Source of the DNA: Ettlia oleoabundans
Lineage: Eukaryota > Chlorophyta > Chlorophyceae > Chlamydomonadales
Length of the DNA: 49,418 nt
Assembly (NCBI GenBank): GCA_019693395.1
Contig: JAAMXP010003702.1
Span: forward strand, 1 to 49,418
Direction of reading: 5' to 3'
The translations under genes were made by a program, and so were the position numbers. The notes under the pieces are model-generated. The model searched no databases, had not been told where the DNA came from, and was given only the letters and a program-made list of their open reading frames with translations. Shown piece by piece: positions 33,567 through 49,418 of this stretch (position 1 is the first letter of the stretch; the number at the start of each line of letters is the position of its first letter).

Positions 33567-34381
33567 TGACGCTTCCACGCCCACAATAGAGTTTTGCTCA
33601 ATGTAAAACAGGTTGAAGCTGCATCGGCTATAATGCAATGCATTCTCAAATGCTTTCTTGCCGCCACCGACCTGCAGTGCCGTCTGCTGCCGCAGCTCGC
33701 TTCCATAACATGCCCCAAGTGCTGTAATCGCTGCATAAGCTCTTGGGACGGTTTGGTGCACCAAGTAACATGTACTGCCTTTGTGGTGCATCTTATTCCA
33801 CCAAGAAGAACTCAGAAAGCCCTACGTAGGGGTTGTAAGGGGCTGCCATCGACCGTGATTGCTGCTTGTTCAACAGCACCGGTCAATGAAGTTTATATCG
33901 CACAGTATCTGCCAGACAGAGTGGCTATGGCGATATGAGCGTGATGAAGGGCATTTGTTGACAGCGCATGCCTCAACTGATGGGTGGNNNNNNNNNNGGG
34001 GGGGGTGTCAGGGGCGCGCGCACCGGCTCCCCTCCCCAACCATGAGCACGAACAACCCCTCATTGCTTCTTTACGGGTTGTTGGCCGTTTTTGAGATGCA
34101 ACATGGCTGATTGTTCTGTAACATGTTGCCGATTGCTGGTGGGCGTTCATGGATCCTGTGTGCGAGCCATGCCGAGCGTGCCTTGCACGCTGCCTTGCCG
34201 CCCTGGCATCCACCCCTCAAATCAATCAAGCCTCCGGCGCCATGCTCAACATCAAGCGCTCCACAACAGTTGAGCTCTTACTCGTAGCATTTCTTACTAC
34301 AGTAGAGCTGCAAACTTGAATTTGCCCTCGATCAAAGTGTGCAGCGCTTCTTCGGTAGACTGACGTGGGGCTGTGGTCAGA
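33567..34381. promoter_or_regulatory. Divergent intergenic region, dihydroorotase / PCNA (contains assembly gap)
   Basis: 815 bp between the proposed dihydroorotase start (minus) and the PCNA start (plus), interrupted by a 10-N gap. It must contain both promoters. I found no TATA box or E2F-type site inside this interval; the E2F-like site is in PCNA intron 1. The true sequence length is unknown because of the gap. Confidence 0.55.
33988..33997. other. Assembly gap of 10 N
   Basis: Ten ambiguous bases directly followed by a run of G. The fixed length suggests a placeholder gap, probably caused by the homopolymer G tract. Confidence 0.98.
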
Positions 34382-36323
<1,942 letters not shown>

Positions 36324-36492
36324 TGCACGGCTGGCATGGCCGGATTGACCGTATTGACCTGTTTACGAGGTTGGGCTGGGCTGTAGCAAGCATCTGAGTT
36401 ACGCTGAGGGCAGTCATGCACCAGAGCGCCAATGTGGCACCACCCAAGCCTGGATATTGAATTGTATTGCAAGCTGCCCGCCTCTCCACTGT

Positions 36493-36497
36493 TGTAA
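36493..36497 (+). terminator. TGTAA polyadenylation signal (PCNA)
   Basis: TGTAA 170 nt after the PCNA stop codon, the expected chlorophyte poly(A) signal at a normal distance. Confidence 0.65.
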
Positions 36498-36511
36498 TAA
36501 CTAACTCCGCA

Positions 36512-36565
36512 TTACACCTTGGTGACAATGAGTGCCAGTGGCAGCATCACCGTCAAAGTGTTACA
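36512..36565 (-). terminator. TGTAA (minus strand) polyadenylation signals, epimerase gene
   Basis: Two TTACA copies (36512-36516 and 36561-36565), that is TGTAA on the minus strand, 217 and 266 nt past the epimerase stop codon. The farther one is only 15 nt from the PCNA signal on the other strand. Confidence 0.55.
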
Positions 36566-36781
36566 CACCTCGTCAGTTGCAGGATGACTTCTGTACAGGC
36601 AGTGCATCAACAACACGTCAGGGTCAACATAATCTTTCAACAGAACATAGCTTGCGGGACAGATGCACTTCATCCCAAGCTTTGTGACATGCAAGCATCT
36701 CAACAACGGCTGTCAGTTGTCAGTACCAGTGACAAACAGGCGAAAAAGTCGCCTGGTCAGCGGTGGGGTTGCATGCCCACC

Positions 36782-40377
<3,596 letters not shown>

Positions 40378-40654
40378 CGTGGAGTTTCAAGGAACACTCA
40401 GGCAGAGAGGGTTTTCGCAGCCTGCCTGGGAGAGTCGGCGGCGGCAGTACACCACACACTACAGAGTGTACACCTTCACCCATGCTCGCGTCTGAACGGT
40501 GTTATCGTGGCACCAATCGCGATTACACAGTTGCTAATGGACAGAAAGGCGGCCGGCGAGGCGCGCCGCGCAAGAGTGATGGCCAGGGGAGGTGACCGGC
40601 TGGCCAAGATAACGGGGACCTTGCATACGACCCCGCCCGCTTCAGGTGCGCTCC
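40378..40654. promoter_or_regulatory. Divergent intergenic region, epimerase / orphan membrane protein
   Basis: 277 bp between opposite start codons, so it holds both promoters. A possible acceptor (CTTCAG) just before 40646 means an upstream 5' exon of the orphan gene could overlap it. No TATA box was recognised. Confidence 0.5.
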
Positions 40655-42269
40655 ATGCCCGGCTTCGGGCCACCCCCAACGCCCACCACTCGAAAGGCGC
40701 CTGCTGATGCCGTTCTGCTGTGGTGCAACCTTGCAGAAGATGTGCATGCCAAGCCATATGCCCACAGATCCGCAACGTCCGACGCAGCAGCGGCTCCGGA
40801 GCCGCGAGCGGCACAACCGCCATCGGCAGCCGCCACACCTGCGGGAAGTGTTGCCACGTCCCCGCCTGCAGTTTCCCTCGCAGCTGACATGGGCGCTGCA
40901 CTACGCCGCAGGGGCAGCACGGCAACGTCCTTGCCGCAAACGCAACAGCCCAAGGGCACGGGTACAAACGGCAAGTGGGCGCGATATGCAGCGCCTGGCG
41001 GCAGCACCGCTGCTCGTCACAAGCGCCGCCAACGGCGCGTCAGTGCCGGCGAGACTCTGAGCGCCGCTGTGCTGGGCACCAGTCGGCTGCGCTTGATGCT
41101 GGCAGCACTGCTGGCTGTTCTGCTGGCGGCACGCTGGGATGCTGCCGCACTGGCCCAGGCTGAACCAGCCAGCGACAGCATGCAGTCGCAGCCGCAGCCA
41201 CCTGTTGCTGAACCAACACCTGCCGACCCTTGGACCCAGCTGAGGGCCAGGTGGCAGGGTCTGCTGCAGCAAGCTAATGCTGCAGTAAGCGCCCTGCCCT
41301 CTCTTGGCAGAGCCCAAAGTGAGTCGCAGCAGGAGGTGCCAGCAGTTGCAGCACCGCCTACAGCAACAAATCTGTTGAGCCCCCCTTCAGCCCTGGCTGA
41401 GAAGCTGACTCGTGCATATGAAGCAGCAACAGCCACGCCAGCAGGGCAACGTGTCGTGGCAGCGGGTACACAGCTGCAAGCCAGGCTGTCGGTAGTGGCC
41501 GCCTCCCCTGCGGGGCAGCAGGTTGCAGCTGCCGTCCAGGCATTTCGAGCCAAGCTTGCAGCGGCAGCCGATTCGGCGGCGGCACAGAAGGTCAGGGCTG
41601 TATTGGCCAAGGTGCCGCCAGTGAGCAGCCTGCCACACCTGCTTCGAACTCAGCTGGCAGCAGCTGTCGCAAGCCCTATGGTGCAGCAAGCGCTTGATGC
41701 AGTTGAGAGGCTGCCACCGCTGGTCAGTGTGGCACTGCTGAGCCTCAGCCTGATCGGCGCCTGCGTGGCAGCACTGGCAGCAGCCCCCAGCCTGGTGCAC
41801 AGCACGGTGAGCCAAATTGCGCATCCCTTCTCTCAAACACTCCTGTCTTCTTGTGCAGTTTTCCTATTCTGTGCTGGCCGGGCAGCAAGCTGGGGTCTGT
41901 CTCAGGCTCTGTGTGCTGCTGGTCCTGGCTCAAGGCTGCTGTGCCCTCTCAAGCCCTGTATTACCATCCATGTAGTCCATACAGCAGATTCGCTTTCTAT
42001 CTGAGTTTGGACTTTCTCTTTGGGTTCTGCGATCCTGCCTCCTGCCTTTCTTTCTGCAGCTGGAGCTTGATCTGCAGAGCCCCGGGTTGCTAGCACGCAT
42101 GGTGCAGGCAGCCGCTCCCGGCCTCTCACAGCAGCTCACCCTACTGGCAGCCTGGCAGCGCCTGCTGACCGGCCTGCTGGACGATGCAGCGGCGTTTGTG
42201 GTGGCCCTCGTGGCATACTGCCAGCTGCCACAGGTGCTAGCGGCAGCCCAAGAGTGGCTCAGCAGCTGA
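40655..42269 (+). CDS. Unrecognised Ala-rich membrane protein, possible thylakoid precursor
   Basis: Two exons, 40655-41806 and 42060-42269, joined in frame with a GTGAGC donor and a CTGCAG acceptor; 453 aa. I do not recognise the family. The first ~140 residues are Ser/Thr/Ala/Pro-rich and basic with few acidic residues, like a plastid transit peptide, and end in KRRQRRVSAGETL. A hydrophobic segment (LMLAALLAVLLAARWDAAALA, residues about 147-167) ends in an AxA-type site before QAEPA, as in thylakoid-lumen transfer signals. A loose 20-25-residue amphipathic repeat follows (TPAGQRVVAAGTQLQ, SPAGQQVAAAVQAF, SAAAQKVRAVLAK, SPMVQQALDAVERL). A second membrane helix (VSVALLSLSLIGACVAALAA) follows near the end of exon 1. 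The C-terminal exon is Leu/Ala-rich and helical. An internal ATG (MGAALRRRG) is an alternative start. Confidence 0.75.
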
Positions 42270-43209
42270 GGACAACATACGGCACACCCTGCGGCCACCA
42301 CAAAGCAGCAGTGGCGGCTGGCCAGGGACCCACTTTAGTTGCATCTTGGCTTTGCTGCCTTGGGTATTACCTGTTTCGCACCATGATTTGCCATTTGTTA
42401 CTGTGACTCTTGCGCATCTTACACCAACACCGCTTGCTAACAAACATGGCATGGCGCGCACGGGTTGCGACAGGGATGGCAGTCGCTGTGCTTGCACGAG
42501 CAACGCCCAGTCGTGTCAGGGTTGGTAGTTGGGCACAAAACATACTGAAGAGAGGGTACCGCCGAAATGAGGGGAGGTAGTAGGTAGTTAGCTGCATCGA
42601 CGTAAGATTATTGTAGTTTGACATAGGACGATATAGGGAACTCTGTGGATAGCATGGGGCAGCCTCGCCTAATAAGAAAGTAGCTCTAATTGATGGACTT
42701 GAGATCCTACCTGAAGATCAGCGCTGCACCTGCGGTCTTGCAGACCAAGTGAGCTGACTTGTGCAGGTGAGAAGGCGTGAACATAAAACAGTGGAGGAGC
42801 GGGGGAGAGGGCAGGGCCAGTTGTCAAGCAGGTGTCATACGAGAAAGAAACACTGGCAAATGGCGGGGCCATTTGTGCCTGCCGACTCAGGGGCATGGCA
42901 GAGGCTTGAGGGCGGTAGTGGGGAAGCAGTCGCTACTGGTAGAACTGCAGCTGCAAAACACCAGCATTGAGGAAGGTGCGCCAAACTGAACCTCTCATAT
43001 GAAAGATGTGTGCCGGTAATGGTGGGGACAAGATGAGAGTGCTGGGCAGTGGGGACTGAGGGTTGCATGTGCAGATGATGAATGGGTATGCTGGACGTAA
43101 AGGTGGGGGTGGGAAAACTGGCTAATGCGTGAATGTGTGCTTGCGCCAAAGGTGGTGTGCGGTTGTGCAGCAGAGGCAGCGGCAGCACTTGGCAGCTGGC
43201 TATCAATAT
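42270..43209. other. Convergent 3' intergenic region
   Basis: 940 bp between the stop codons of the orphan membrane protein (plus) and the M1 aminopeptidase (minus). It should contain both 3' UTRs. I saw no supported ORF, RNA gene, TGTAA/TTACA pair or long repeat. Confidence 0.55.
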
Positions 43210-46200
43210 TTAAGGTGCCGATTGATCCCGCCAGGCCTCTGCCTGCTGAGCAACATGGTCGCAGGTTGCCAGCGCCTGAGCGTCCATGATTTCCTTTTGC
43301 ATCTCGGCCTTGCCCGCCAGGGACATCTTGTGACGTGCAGGGCAGTCCTTGGCTGCACCAAGTGTAGGGCAGGGAGAATGGGCAAGTGGATGAATGAGGA
43401 GGTGGGATAGTACTCGCATGGGTGGTGGATAAACAGCAGGCAATGTAGGTGCCCTGGTTGCTGGAGCAACAGGCATTGCTTCAGGCGGGCAGACGGTCAG
43501 GCACTGCCAGCTGCCTTGCACACCCACGCCACACCAATGCTCACCCACCTGGACCGGTGGTCAGCATCTCCATCAGCTGGTCGTAAGTTGCCTTGCTCAT
43601 GGGCTGTATAGACCCCGTCATCACATCGCACATCTCACTGCTCCAGTTCTCTGCTTGGTGACAGAGCAGCAGCAGCAGCAGAAGTTGCTTGGCTCACAAG
43701 TTCTGGGCCGGAGAGTGTGGGGAGGTGGCGGTACTAGTGATGTTGACAACAGCGTAGGCCGCAACCAAGCAGGCAGGCAGCTGGTAAATTGGATACTTGG
43801 TGTGGGCTCAGTGCAAGAAGCGGAGCAGTGTAAGGGTTAGTTGCCTGGGTGCCCGGCATGCTGGCTGACATAAATCTAGAAAGCAGCTATGACCAGCTCA
43901 CAGCCCAGCTTGCTGACTGGCTGTGTGGCCTGACCTTGCATGAACTGGTGCAAGGCGGCGTAATGCGCACTGCTGATGACGGTGATAGCTCCCGCCATGC
44001 CACGCAGCGCCCCCGGCAAATCTGTCGCGCGCCTCAGGCAGCGTGCAAACTGCGGTGGGTCGCTCTCAAAGCCCTCACAAACTGCAGGCAGGGAGGCAGG
44101 CGACGACGCATTAAGGCAATTTCAAGTGTAGCGGGCAGGCACAGGAATCAGAGGGCAAAAGGGTAAGGTGCATCATGTGTGGGCCCAGGGACAGGGAGCA
44201 GGGAGAGTGGTGTGGGGCACAACTGAGTTTGTCATGCGCGTGTGTGGATGTGTGGATGTGCGAACAGCCAACTTAGCCACAAAACTACTGCCCAACAGCG
44301 CAACCAGCGACAGTATTCCACAGCTCTTGATACCACGCCCTGCACTCGACCAAAGAAACTCAGTACTCCCCCACCTGAGGTGTCTCCGGCTGCAACCCAG
44401 GGTAACGTGCGACGCAGCACCGTTTCCACCGCAATCGAGTCCGCCGACTGCTCTTGAGGGTCGTTGGTTTCAGCCAGCGACGCCAGCCACGGCATACCGT
44501 ACAGGCAGCGCTCTGCCTCAGCGTCGGAGGGATCTGTGAGGTAGCAGCGCTGCAGGGCTGTGAGCAGCGGCTCTGCCAGGTCGGCTGTGGTTGCCACATC
44601 AGCAGGCACCGCCGCATCCCCCAGCAGCGCGTCTTGGCAGGCCGTCGGAAGGGCCGATCCAAGAATATAAAGCGCCGGCAAGAGATCGGGAGACACGTCA
44701 GACGCGTTTGACACAAGGCCGGCTGGCTGCGCCTGCACGTCTAAGTCCCCTGGGCCGCCGCCTAGAACGTCCAGCATTCGCTGCCACAACGGTGTGAGGG
44801 TGAAATCCCGGCACATGTTGTCGATAATGGGGTGCGAGTCAATAAAGGCTAGCTGCAGGGGGGTACAAGAGAAGGATGCAACAGAAATATGCTCGGTACC
44901 GTCATGGGCATGCAGAGTCAAGTCAGCACTTGTTTCCGCAATGCAGGGCAACCATGCGAGCCAACACTTGGCGCTGGACATCAGCAAGATTTGAAGTGAG
45001 CGCTCGAAACCTGAAGGGAAGCAGCTGGCATGCAGATGCAGGCGGGGCAGTGCAGGCCCACGCAGTCTGTGCTGTTTTCTTCAGCAACCGGCAGGGACTC
45101 AGACCGCAAGGCATCGAGTGCACACCTGCCATAGCATTCGCGGCCCCACCAGCTGCTTCAAAATGCTGTCCGTAATGGTGCTACCCACGAGCCACTCGTT
45201 GTTCAGGACGGTGGCTGTGTTGTTCATGACCGCTCTGCTGTACTCTCGGAAATCAGACTGCGGGAAGAGAAGCAACAGTGCAACTGATCGAGTGCAGAAG
45301 ACGAACATACTGGAGATGCAAGCTCATGACTTGCAAGCAAAACCAGTGGTGAAAAGAAGCAGGCACTCAGATGGCCGGGAGAGTAATCAACCACAAGATT
45401 GGCATGCAGCGCTGGGCTCCCACAACAATCTGCCCGACAACAAGGGCTAGCGTTGATGCTCACCAGACAGTTTGGTCGCTCCTCCTTCACCCAGTCGACG
45501 CAGCGTTTGAAGTGACTTAGGGAATCAAAGCCGACATGGCTTACCAGGTACTGCCACTCACCTGCAGAGCGACACAGTGCATGCACCGGCGCAGAGCACT
45601 GCGGATAATGCATCCAGCAGGGGTGCATTGCAGGAGCGGAGGGATGCACTGCTGCTGGGCAAATCGGACGCATAGTGGCATGTAACAAAGGGAAGTGACA
45701 ATCTCAAAAGAATGCAGCGCTTGAAGGTGTGCCAAGAGTGTCACTCACCGTCGCTAGGAGCCCCCACATCCTTCATTGCTCCCTCTATTGCCTGCAGTGC
45801 CAACACAGGGGTGACCCCGGCAGCCAGCGGCAGCTGGTGCCCTGTCTGTGCCAATGCTAGCAAGTCGCCCAATACTGCTGCACCCTCGAGGAGGTCGGCC
45901 TGGCTGGTGCAGCAGGTGGTGTTTCCTGCAACAGACAGCAACAACGCCAAAGCACAGGCAGAAGGACGGGGAGATGTTGAAGAAAGGGTGTGTTGAATTG
46001 TTGATCAAACTAGGACTGGCTGCTTCATCCGCAACAGCTGTCAAGCCTAATCAATATGCGTGCAAGGCTAAGCGTGCATACAATGCAATCTAGAACAACC
46101 TGTTGATCACAACAGCAGCTGCTCCCAGGCACCATACCGTGGCAACCCGGCTCACACACCAGTATACCCACCTTCATCATCCTTGCAGATTTCTGTGATG

Positions 46201-49200
46201 CTTCCCATCACCCCCACAATCGATTGCAGGTGAGACTGTTCGTAGACGGAGCGCATCAGCCTGCATGCACGAGGTAAGAGTTTCGGTTCTGTGGGATTCC
46301 CTGAGATCAAGCAAGGAATACACTTCTGAGCCGGGTACAGCGAACAGATGGGCAGTGCTCAATTTACAAAAACACAAGCAGCTCAATGCTACTGCCTGCC
46401 CACAATAAGCGTGTAGCACAGCAAGACCAAGGGCACCTCAGCAAAGCAAATGCAGCAGTGCGGCGAATGCAACAGCGCAGCAAGGGCGTGCCCGCTGTGC
46501 CCACCCGGCTCCCAGTTGGTTGTCCACCCATGTGGGGGTCGCTATCAGCTCGCCAAAGCGCATAACCCACTGGCCCTGCGTGTTGCCCTCAGCTGCACAG
46601 GCGGTGAGGTTGTCCAGAGCGATGGTGAGGGGGAAGTAGCGGCTGCCGACCGGGATGTCACAGAACAGGTTGAGCTGCAGACAGGGGTGAAGAGGGCAGG
46701 CGAACAGGTGACTTGTCCAAAAAGAGCCACCCAGGCAACCTTTCAGGTTAGCCTTGAAGCTGCGCTTCACAGCAACAAAGCTGTTAGACCACTCGGGCAA
46801 CCTTGTGCATCACTCAGACCCACACATCCCGACACAAACCTTACCACACATCCAACAAGGCGTGCATCCTTACGGCTGGACTGCTGCACTGCGCCTAACC
46901 CTGGCACATTTGCCCCAGAAACTACTTGCATGCACACTGCTACGGGTACTGTGTCGCTGCATCTACCAGCGCAGTACTACCTCACCTCGTCTGCCAGCTC
47001 AGTCACCCCGAGCTGCTCCGCCAGCTCTTTGCTGATCTCATATGCACAGAAGGGCTGCGCGGTGGCCCCGATGTTGTGTAAGGTTTGATTGAAGTTCCAC
47101 ATGCTCAGCAGCATAGGGTTGGTGGGGTTAGAAGCGAGGGGCTCAGACGGGTTGGGGGGGTCTGTGGTCCAGCTGACCACTGGCTCGCCGTCGGGGGTCT
47201 TGTCCAGTGAGAAGATTGGGTACAGGGGTCTGCATACAGTAAGGCGTAGGGCAGGGGTGGGTGACTACAATCATTTTTCTGTTGTAGTCATCTAGTAACG
47301 CGGGTCGCAGATCCTTGAACAGCACCGTGCGCACGAATGGAGTGTGGGCGAGATTTGCCCGCCAGTAAATGACAGGGTGCAACAACGGATGTGGTTCACC
47401 ACTGTGGGTCTGCTGTGGTGTTACACGCTGCACGGTTATGCTGCGCGATGCTGTACCATGCACATGCTGCTCCACTCACGAGTAGAACCAGGTTGCATAA
47501 GTGGGCTTGCCCTCAGCAATGATGTCCATCACCTCATCATAGCTCTGCATGAGGTGCAGAGGAGGTGCACACAACAAGAAGGAGTGTCACCACAAGTTAC
47601 AATCACAGCCCGCATATACAGCAGACGGCACCTTGTCGGTACAAAAGCAACATACTGCAAGTGGGAGGTGTTTGCATCTGCAGCACAGGAGTTTCAGCGA
47701 CTGTTGCTGCCCTATGGCAGAGTTGGTGTATTATCCGCAGTAGATATGGCCTGTCCACACCCAAGAAGCACATCCACATGCGTCTAAACTCATCCACCCA
47801 CCCAAACACCAAACACCCACCTACCCCACCCCACCCCAGCCCCCACACACTCGCACACACCCGTGCACGCATGAAGCTGCCAGACCGGTCTTCCATGATC
47901 GCCGCCAATGCGTCACCCTGCGGTGTGTTGTAGGATAGCATTGTGTCTCGCGCCGCCACAGAATACTGGCTCCAGTTCCAGGTGCTGTAGGCCGCACGCT
48001 TGAGCATGGTCTGCACGCAACCATCACAGGAAGTTGAGGACGCAGCATGGAATGTCTATGTACGACATGAAGTTTGCATGGATGAGCCACCCCCAACTTT
48101 CAGGTGCTGGGATTGCAAAGCAATAGCATGGTATGTATTTGGTAGAGATGGGAAACTGTCACACGAGTTGGTGAGGCGTGCAAACACCCCACGAACTGCT
48201 CGAGATATGCATACATAATGACCTCCCCCTCACCGCCAGCAGCTCAGGCATCACATCCTGCCCGCCAGACAGCTCTTTCAGGGAGACCTCCTGTGCGTGC
48301 AAAAGTGCAGCCGGCTTGCTGTACTGGCTTAAGCCGCCGGTACCGATTGACAGATCGTTAGGCGGTACCATAGGTGGTGTGGTGGGGTCTGCCGCAGTGG
48401 CCAGTGCCATGAAGTTTGGGGAGTCGTGGGAGCCCGCCTGCTGCAGCTGTGGGGTTGTGCCCCTGCCCAGTGGGCAGTGGGGAGGGGAGGGCAAATGCAG
48501 GTTTGGCCTTTCCACGGGTTGATGGTTGGCGGGCAGCCATATTCACTTTTGGGCCAGCACAAAGTATGGATGCGGATGACAACAGGATAAAGCCAGCTGT
48601 GAATGCCATCTGAGCAACAGTCAGCCAGGCATGGAGGCTTTGCAGTGTGCTACAAACGAGGCGTGCGTCAAGCTTGGCAGCTGCTCGCGCGCTACACATG
48701 CGAGTTGCGTGCATGTGCTTGCCTGAAGAAGTGGATGTGGCTTTGGCCCTCAAACCCGTCCATGGACTGCAGAGCGGAAACGTGTCCTAGTCAACCTCGC
48801 TATTAGTACATGCAGGCTAACTAGAATGCAACGAATTGTTGTCCAGAGCATCGCAATGTGCCTAGCGCCTTACAGTACCCGCTAAGAAGGTTAACTGGAC
48901 GTGGGCAGGGCTCGCCGCACCTCCATGCGCGCTCACACAACACATCACCCCACCCCCACACCTCCAGGCACTTGTATTCCACAAATGAGGCCAGCCCCTC
49001 ATCCACAGAAAGCATGGTCCAGTCCTGCTTAGTGGCCAGGTTGCCCACCCTGCACAGGCATTTACACAGGCAGGCAGCCAGGTGACAAGGGCAGGCAGCC
49101 AGGTGACAAGAGCAGGCAGCCAGGTGCAAGGGGCATGGCCCGATGATGGAGCTGGCGCCAGCAGGCAGGTCCACAGGCCACCACAGGTTACAGCAACACC

Positions 49201-49418
49201 ACACAACCCCGCTCTACCACCGGCAAGGCAAGTCTGGTCTCACTCACCACTGATGCGCCACCTCGTGGCACACAACCAGCACCAGCTGTCGCAAACCGTA
49301 TGCGCCCTCTCCAGCCTGAAGCGCCAAGGGTGAATGGAGTTTCAGGGGAGGGGGGCGTTTGGGGCGGGTGGTGGGTGTGGACTGAAAGGCAGGCAGCATG
49401 CACACAGAGCATAGCAAA
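43210..49418 (-). CDS. M1-family zinc aminopeptidase, C-terminal part (gene runs off the right edge)
   Basis: Gluzincin peptidase that removes N-terminal residues from peptides. The exon ending at 49248 reads GEGAYGLRQLVLVVCHEVAH, the HEXXH zinc site. It joins through a split Trp codon to exon 48962-49049, VGNLATKQDWTMLSVDEGLA, where the Glu of DEG is the third ligand exactly 18 residues after HEXXH. Exon 48723-48766 (MDGFEGQSHIHFF) follows. GTGGLSQYSKPAALLHAQE resembles the catalytic-Tyr region (SxxYxKGA in the family). Later exons include GKPTYATWFYSW and ENWSSEMCDVMTGS. The C-terminal part is long (about 4 kb of exons and introns), helical in style and diverged from familiar ERAP-like domains; the frame ends EAWRDQSAP at 43210. 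The GAMEN exopeptidase motif would be outside the window. The metalloprotease assignment is secure; the tail is not assigned. Confidence 0.88.
48717..48722 (-). other. Non-canonical GC-AG intron donor in the M1 gene
   Basis: Exon 48723-48766 ends TTCTTCAG and is followed on the minus strand by GCAAGC instead of GT. The rest of the donor matches the consensus well, as is usual for GC-AG introns, and the exon fits the reading frame of its upstream neighbour. Confidence 0.55.
49070..49130. repeat. Three copies of a 21-bp tandem repeat
   Basis: About three tandem units of GCAGGCAGCCAGGTGACAAG with single-base changes, the last one truncated. It lies in the short M1 intron between the HEXXH exon and the next exon. 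Confidence 0.85.

Noticed and set aside
48358..48753. 131-codon minus ORF with a hydrophobic segment
   Set aside because: It spans M1 exon edges in another frame and reads through intron sequence; no support as a separate membrane protein.
49070..49130. CRISPR-like array
   Set aside because: The 21-bp units are directly tandem with no spacers; a minisatellite in an intron.

Overview
This is nuclear DNA from a eukaryote, most likely a chlorophyte green alga and probably a trebouxiophyte (inferred). Almost every gene is cut by many short GT-AG introns with TGCAG-type acceptors. Proteins are rich in Ala, Gly and Gln, and TGTAA, the usual chlorophyte polyadenylation signal, follows several genes. 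The PCNA, monoacylglycerol lipase and UPF1 sequences are of plant/algal/animal type. I see no operons, tRNA or rRNA genes, CRISPR arrays or intact transposons. There is one 10-N assembly gap at 33988-33997.

Layout, left to right. (1) 1-5286, minus: UPF1/RENT1 helicase of nonsense-mediated decay; its C-terminal part lies beyond the left edge. (2) 5912-22178: three paralogous transmembrane receptor-like kinases, called here A (minus), B (plus) and C (minus). A and B are head to head across only 165 bp; B and C are tail to tail. Each has a signal peptide, a Cys-rich ectodomain of two related PAN/Apple-like halves, one transmembrane helix, a low-complexity juxtamembrane linker, and a TKL-like kinase domain with a non-RD catalytic loop (HMD) and DVG in place of DFG. 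(3) 22755-24488, minus: an unrecognised coiled-coil, low-complexity protein. (4) 25206-27592, plus: monoacylglycerol lipase, complete in seven exons (301 aa). (5) 28050-29862, minus: an F-box/leucine-rich-repeat protein whose reading frame is not fully resolved. (6) 30588-33566, minus: dihydroorotase. (7) 34382-36323, plus: PCNA, complete in seven exons (262 aa). (8) 36782-40377, minus: UDP-glucose 4-epimerase. (9) 40655-42269, plus: an unrecognised protein with features of a thylakoid precursor. (10) 43210-49418, minus: M1-family zinc aminopeptidase; its N-terminal part lies beyond the right edge.

Most of the window is housekeeping: RNA surveillance, lipid turnover, pyrimidine synthesis, DNA replication, sugar-nucleotide metabolism and proteolysis. 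Dihydroorotase (DNA precursor supply) and PCNA (replication clamp) are divergent neighbours, and PCNA intron 1 holds a perfect E2F-type sequence, which suggests S-phase co-regulation. The kinase trio is the accessory, fast-evolving part. It looks like a locally duplicated receptor family exchanging sequence by gene conversion, and it is the best candidate for an undescribed sensing system. A 26-bp perfect palindrome lies between the divergent orphan gene and the lipase gene.
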